This document shows, piece after piece, positions 59,748-64,000 of a DNA stretch of 64,000 bases (position 1 is the first letter of the stretch; the number at the start of each line of letters is the position of its first letter). Source of the DNA: Chinchilla lanigera (lineage: Eukaryota > Chordata > Mammalia > Rodentia > Chinchillidae); the NCBI RefSeq assembly GCF_000276665.1, contig NW_004955429.1:3076852-3140851 (forward strand), read 5' to 3'. A program made the position numbers and the translations under genes. Below the pieces are notes generated by a model. The model searched no databases. It was not told the DNA's origin and worked only from the letters and a program-made list of their open reading frames with translations.

Positions 59748-60168
59748 GATGATAATCAGTATCTGTTCTGGTTCAGATTGTAAAAGTCCCTCAGAGGCTT
59801 GTGTGATGAAAGCTTGGTCCCTGGTGCAGCAGTATTCGGAGGTGAGGCTGTTGTGGGGGTCACTGGATCATGAACACTCCGATGTTACAAAGGGACTAAT
59901 CCACTTACAGAGTCATAGCTTAATAGGTTTTGCAGGAGGGGCTCTGTGATAAAAGGGAGCTTTCTTTTTCGCCATGAGGTGAGCAGCTTTTTCTCTACCC
60001 CATACTTCCCACCATGATACTTCTGCCTCACTACAGGCCCAGAAACAATGGAGCATACTCACCATGGACTACAACCTCTGAAACCATGAGGCAGAATAAA
60101 TTCTTTCTCTCTTAAGTTGATTTTCTTACATATTTTGTTACAATAAGGAAAAGTTGGCTGATATAGTA
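59748..60168 (+). mobile_element. MaLR-type LTR
   Basis: Order: tctggttcagattgtaaaagtccctcagaggcttgtgtgatgaaagcttggtcc, gggggtcactggatcatgaacactcc, gccatgaggtgagcagctttttctctacc, aataaattctttctctcttaagttg, ttggctgatatagtaac. A near full-length LTR of the MST/MLT style with its AATAAA. Confidence 0.75.
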
Positions 60169-60249
60169 ACTAAACTATAAGGGAACAAACTGTATCTATT
60201 GTAAGTCTAGAAAAATTTGAAAGTCAAGTGTTGCTTACATTCCAATTAT

Positions 60250-62590
60250 AGTTACTAGGAAATAGAATAAAGAGAGAGATAAGTTTAATAATGGCAAGAA
60301 AAAATGTAAATATCTGGAAATAAACTTATCAAGACATTATAAAATCTAGAAGAAGAGAAAAGCAGTTCTTTACCAAAAGACACAAAAGAGACTTGGATAA
60401 ATGGAGAAACACATGATTTTTGATGAGAAAACTCAACAGTGAAAATATATGACATCTAAATTTAACACAACTCCAGTGGGATCGCAAGTGGGATTTTTAG
60501 GGAAAAGTCTGGGAAAGTAAGTCTAAAGTGCAACCAGAGGAAAAATATTACCTTATAAAATGGTCAGGGAACAGATTACTTTCTATTAAAAAGTAAAATA
60601 TTCTAAAAGTGATTAAAAAGTATGGTAATGTAGCCACATTAGTCAAATCAGTAAAGCCAAACAAATTCTCAGTAAGAATTTAGCAATTTTAGATTATTCT
60701 ATATGTTATTTTATACACCAATGATATTTTTAGATCTGAAATGGTGTTGGAACAATATCTGGGAGAAAATTATAGACTTCCCAAACACCTTAGACCAAAA
60801 AAAATTTCTATTAGGTATACATTTTAAATCATAAAGATTCTAAGGAAAAATAAAGAAATATTAACATGTACTAAGAATGGGAAAGATGTTTTAAAGAAAA
60901 TACGAAGGGTAAAAAATGAATAATTAATGAACACCCTGACCACAGAGAAATGAAACATTTTTACAAATATCACAAATAAAATTAAGAATAAGACGAGACA
61001 TTGTGGAAAACATTTGAAATATATATGACAAAAGAGGGTTTTGTTTTCTTTTCCTTTTTGAACTGTAAGTTTGAAACACTCAAAATGAAATGAGAACATG
61101 AAGAATAAAAGAGGTTTCATCCATCAAAATGACACGGGTCACCTAAGGTTTTAACGCCTATGATTAAGCAAGATATGTGAGCAGGGACCCCTGTACACTT
61201 TGGGGTGAATAGAACTTGGTCAGTTCTCTTTTGAAGGACAACGTAACCTCAAATATCAGGTCTCTTAGCATAGTTATAGTCCTGAGATTGAAAATTCTTC
61301 TTTCAGGAATTTAAGAAAAATAAAATAAGGATATAAGCAAATATTTAGACACTGATGTTTAGATTAGCACTTTTTTAAATAGTGAAAACTTAAAGTGACT
61401 TAGTTTAACAACAGATTTGCTGTTGTTTTAGAAAGGAGCCATCTCCTATGAATTAACTCAAAATAGACCAGAGACACAAAAGTAAGAGATAAGACTCTAA
61501 AATGCTTGGGAGAAAACATGGGATGAAACCTTCATGACAAGGGATTTGGCAGTTATTTCCTGGATATGACCCCAAAGGCACAGGTAGCAACAACAAACAA
61601 TAAAATAGACAAATTGGGCTTGATGAAAATTAAAATTTTTTGTGCATCAAGAAATACTGCTGACAGGTAACCTACAGAATGGGAGAAAACATTTACAAAT
61701 CATATATCTGATAAAGAATTAATAGCCAGAATATAGGGAGAACTCCTAAAACAACAGCAATAACCTAACTCAAAGGTAAGCAAACGCCTTGAACAGACAT
61801 TTTTTCAAAGAAGATGTATAAATAGTCAATAAGCAAATGAAAATATGGTCAACATCATTAATCATTAGGGAAATGCAAATCAAAACTACATTAAGATGCC
61901 ACATACACTATCATGGCTACTTTCAAATAAACCCAAATCAGAAAATAATAAGCATAAGTGTGAAAAAGCTAATACTTGTGCACCACTGTGGGAGTATAAC
62001 ATGACAGAGCAGTTGTGGAAAGCAGTAAGGTTATTCCCTAAGAAGTTAAAAATAGAATTAGAAAGAATTATTATGTAATCCAACGATTCCACTTTTAAGT
62101 GTCAACCCAAGACAAGTGACAGGAGAGTTTCAAAAAGGTAATTGTACACCCACATTCCTATCTGCATTCTTCATGGTAACCCACAGGTGGAATGAACTCA
62201 GGTGTTTCCAGATAGATGAATAAATCAATGAATGTGGTATATATATACGTACAATGAAATATTATTCGGCCTTAAAATGGGTGCGCCTTGGGGACTTTAT
62301 GCCAAGTGAAATATACCAGTCATAAGACAACACTGTATAATTATATTTATATGAGTGAGGAACCTATCATAATCAAATTCATAAAGGCAGGATGTGTAGT
62401 GGTGGTTTCCAGGAGCTGAGGTTGTGGTGGGCAGTGATGGGGAGTTATTGTTTAATGGAAACAGAGCTTCAGTTGAGCTCAGAGTGATTCAACCATCATA
62501 GTGATTGTTGTACAGCAGTGAGAGTACCTCATAGCACTGAAATGTAGGAGTTAATGTGGTAAATTTTGCATGTATCTTCCCATAATGAAA
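60250..62590 (+). mobile_element. Old L1 (L1M-type) ORF2 3' part and 3'UTR
   Basis: The plus-strand sequence follows the ORF2 C-terminal order of ancient L1s: gacaagggatttggcag, gcatcaagaaatactgc, gcaaatgaaaatatggtcaacatcatt, aatgcaaatcaaaactaca and atgaaatattattcggcctta. A typical 3'UTR follows (ggtggtttccaggagctgagg, ggggagttattgtttaatgg). No ORF survives. Similarity before about 61500 is weak. Confidence 0.75.
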
Positions 62591-62769
62591 AACCATGGAA
62601 AAAAAGAGAAAGGATCCTGTTTGATTAGTGAACGTTAGGATTTCTCTTTTGAATCCAAGCTCTGACTCCCTATGTACCAGCCCTGTGACCGTGGCCATGT
62701 CACGCGTGAGGTATTAAGAGTTAAACGGAGAAGGGAAACCTGCCAACTGCTTAAAATTCTTGTATACAT

Positions 62770-62955
62770 GGCAATACTTCATGAGCTATGTCACCACCAG
62801 GCAGATGTGAGGAATAGACTATTTTGTGTTTCCAATCAAATAAATTAGATCAACAGCTATGTAAAGTGTTTAGGACAGTGCCTGGCACAGTGCACACACT
62901 CAATATCAGCTATGGCATCATTACTTTATAATCTTTTTTTATGTTGGAAGTAAGG
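62770..62955 (+). mobile_element. MIR 3' part
   Basis: gtaaagtgtttaggacagtgcctggcacagtgcacacactcaatatcagc is a MIR tail in sense orientation. The upstream part is weak. Confidence 0.6.
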
Positions 62956-63600
62956 AGCAAGCACACTGGCACCCTTGAACTCTGCATCTAAACTCACAGA
63001 CGCTCAAGGGCTCCTGCTCCATAATAACTGACTGAATGTCTCTGCACAGTCTTTCCTATTACAGCACACTCAATAGCTCCCCAACGACCTGAAAGAGTTA
63101 ATTAGCATCCCTAACCACCTCGGGCACTGGCCACAATTCAGCTGGGGTAATAAAAAGAGCATAATGACCTCAGGTTATTTATACCTTCAATTGCTTAAAT
63201 CAATGGTATGATAAAGTGTAGTACTTAACAAGCAGAAGGAACTGTAATGTAACTGTAATTTATAAAGTTAGAGTGACATGTTTTTTAAAGGCTAAAAGGG
63301 ATACAAAAGCACTAGTAATTAATTTGTGGTATAAAAGCATTAATCATACTGGCTAGCCACATTCTTGCAAGCTGGAGCTAGGATGGCCAGTGCCCGTCCA
63401 GTCCTATGCCAGCCATCTGTCATATGCCTTAGACAGACTTATTTTCTAGAAGGTTCCAGAAAATTACTAGCAATTTAGACAATGTAAAGGGAACCCTGAA
63501 GGGAGGAGAAGGAAATGGAGAAATGGAAGACGGGAGATAGCAAGAGAGAGTGCCAGAGGAAATTAATTTCTAATCATGCCCTTGAGATTCCATACTGATA
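62956..63600. other. Unique intronic DNA, nothing recognised
   Basis: No exon, RNA gene or repeat signal that I can support. Confidence 0.4.
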
Positions 63601-63605
63601 ATAAA

Positions 63606-63637
63606 TGAGAGAGAGAGACAGAGACAGAGAGAGAGAA
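63606..63637 (+). repeat. (GA)n microsatellite
   Basis: Interrupted GA repeat of about 16 units. Confidence 0.95.
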
Positions 63638-64000
63638 AGGTAGAGCTCTTCCCTGTAGTAGAATGAAGGAACTAATAAATAGAGAAGGAATAGAGTTAGA
63701 AAATCACTGTTTTGCAGACATCATCACAGTAATTCAGGCAAGACTCATACATGGATACTAAACTAGTGGATGAAAATTTCAGAAGGAACAGGATATTTAC
63801 ATGGTCTCAAGGCATCCTCTACAAGATACTTGGTAACTGCAAAGGAGAAAGTAGTCATCTTGTAGTGGAGAAACCTAGCAGACAGCACCTTGACCAAATG
63901 GACAAATGTAACACTACTGATAATGGAACAAAACTCCTGATGAGATGCAGGGAAGAAAGATGAGCATCACCTCCCTGAAGGTCCTGCCCCAGAGGCAGCT

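Larger units (their letters stand above)
43623..64000 (-). other. GAD2: Presumed GAD2 intron 8 (partial)
   Basis: No GAD2 coding exon upstream of exon 9 could be found here on the minus strand, so at least 20.4 kb of intron is implied. It holds the HSPD1 pseudogene, several SINEs, a MER5-type element, a large L1 domain (52.1-62.6 kb), an MaLR LTR and simple repeats. Stretches without anything I recognise include 43623-44390, 46xxx-free flanks at 44480-45350, 49000-50080 and 50520-51810. Confidence 0.7.

Noticed and set aside
43623..64000. Search for GAD2 exon 8 and earlier exons
   Set aside because: No minus-strand sequence resembling the expected ILIKCDE-type end with a donor was seen. The exons are assumed to lie outside the window.

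Overview
This is mammalian nuclear DNA, almost certainly from a rodent. It carries BC1/ID-type tRNA-derived SINEs, several with intact target-site duplications, B1 (7SL-derived) SINEs, chimeric B1-ID dimers, L1 LINEs of several ages, MaLR-type LTRs and ancient MIR/L2/MER5 debris. B1-ID fusion SINEs are known from squirrel-, dormouse- and beaver-related lineages. I lean to one of these groups but cannot name a species.

The one functional protein gene I can support is GAD2 (glutamate decarboxylase 2, GAD65) on the minus strand. Eight consecutive coding exons lie between 43622 and 19602, all with GT/AG boundaries and matching phases. They encode the last 278 residues (human numbering 308-585), including the PLP lysine, the catalytic loop and the C-terminus. 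By the known 16-exon human gene they are exons 9-16. Exons 1-8 were not found and should lie beyond 64000, so 43623-64000 is read as intron 8. A repeat-poor stretch from 19601 to about 16125 fits the long 3'UTR expected of the roughly 5.7 kb GAD65 mRNA, with poly(A) signals at 19188 (proximal) and 16144 (distal).

Layout: 1-3200, old LTR, MIR and SINE fragments. 3215-11600, an L1 cluster with head-to-head copies, an LTR-like insertion and a decayed MYO3A kinase-domain fragment (7618-8304). 11600-16100, mostly unique DNA with one LTR, MIRs and a young ID element. 16125-19601, GAD2 3'UTR. 19602-43622, GAD2 exons and introns. 43623-52100, presumed intron 8 with an MaLR LTR, a processed HSPD1 (HSP60) pseudogene (45550-47706) and SINEs. 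52100-62600, a dense L1 domain: two younger rodent L1s with 3'UTR tandem units and a 5' inversion, older L1M pieces and an MaLR LTR. 62600-64000, MIR and simple repeats.

The most notable observations are a young ID SINE whose target duplication touches the exon 15 splice donor of GAD2, tandem GAD2 poly(A) sites about 3 kb apart, and the MYO3A fragment, which lies on the opposite side of GAD2 from where the functional MYO3A gene sits in human. No CRISPR, operon or prokaryotic feature is present, and I saw no convincing undescribed gene system.
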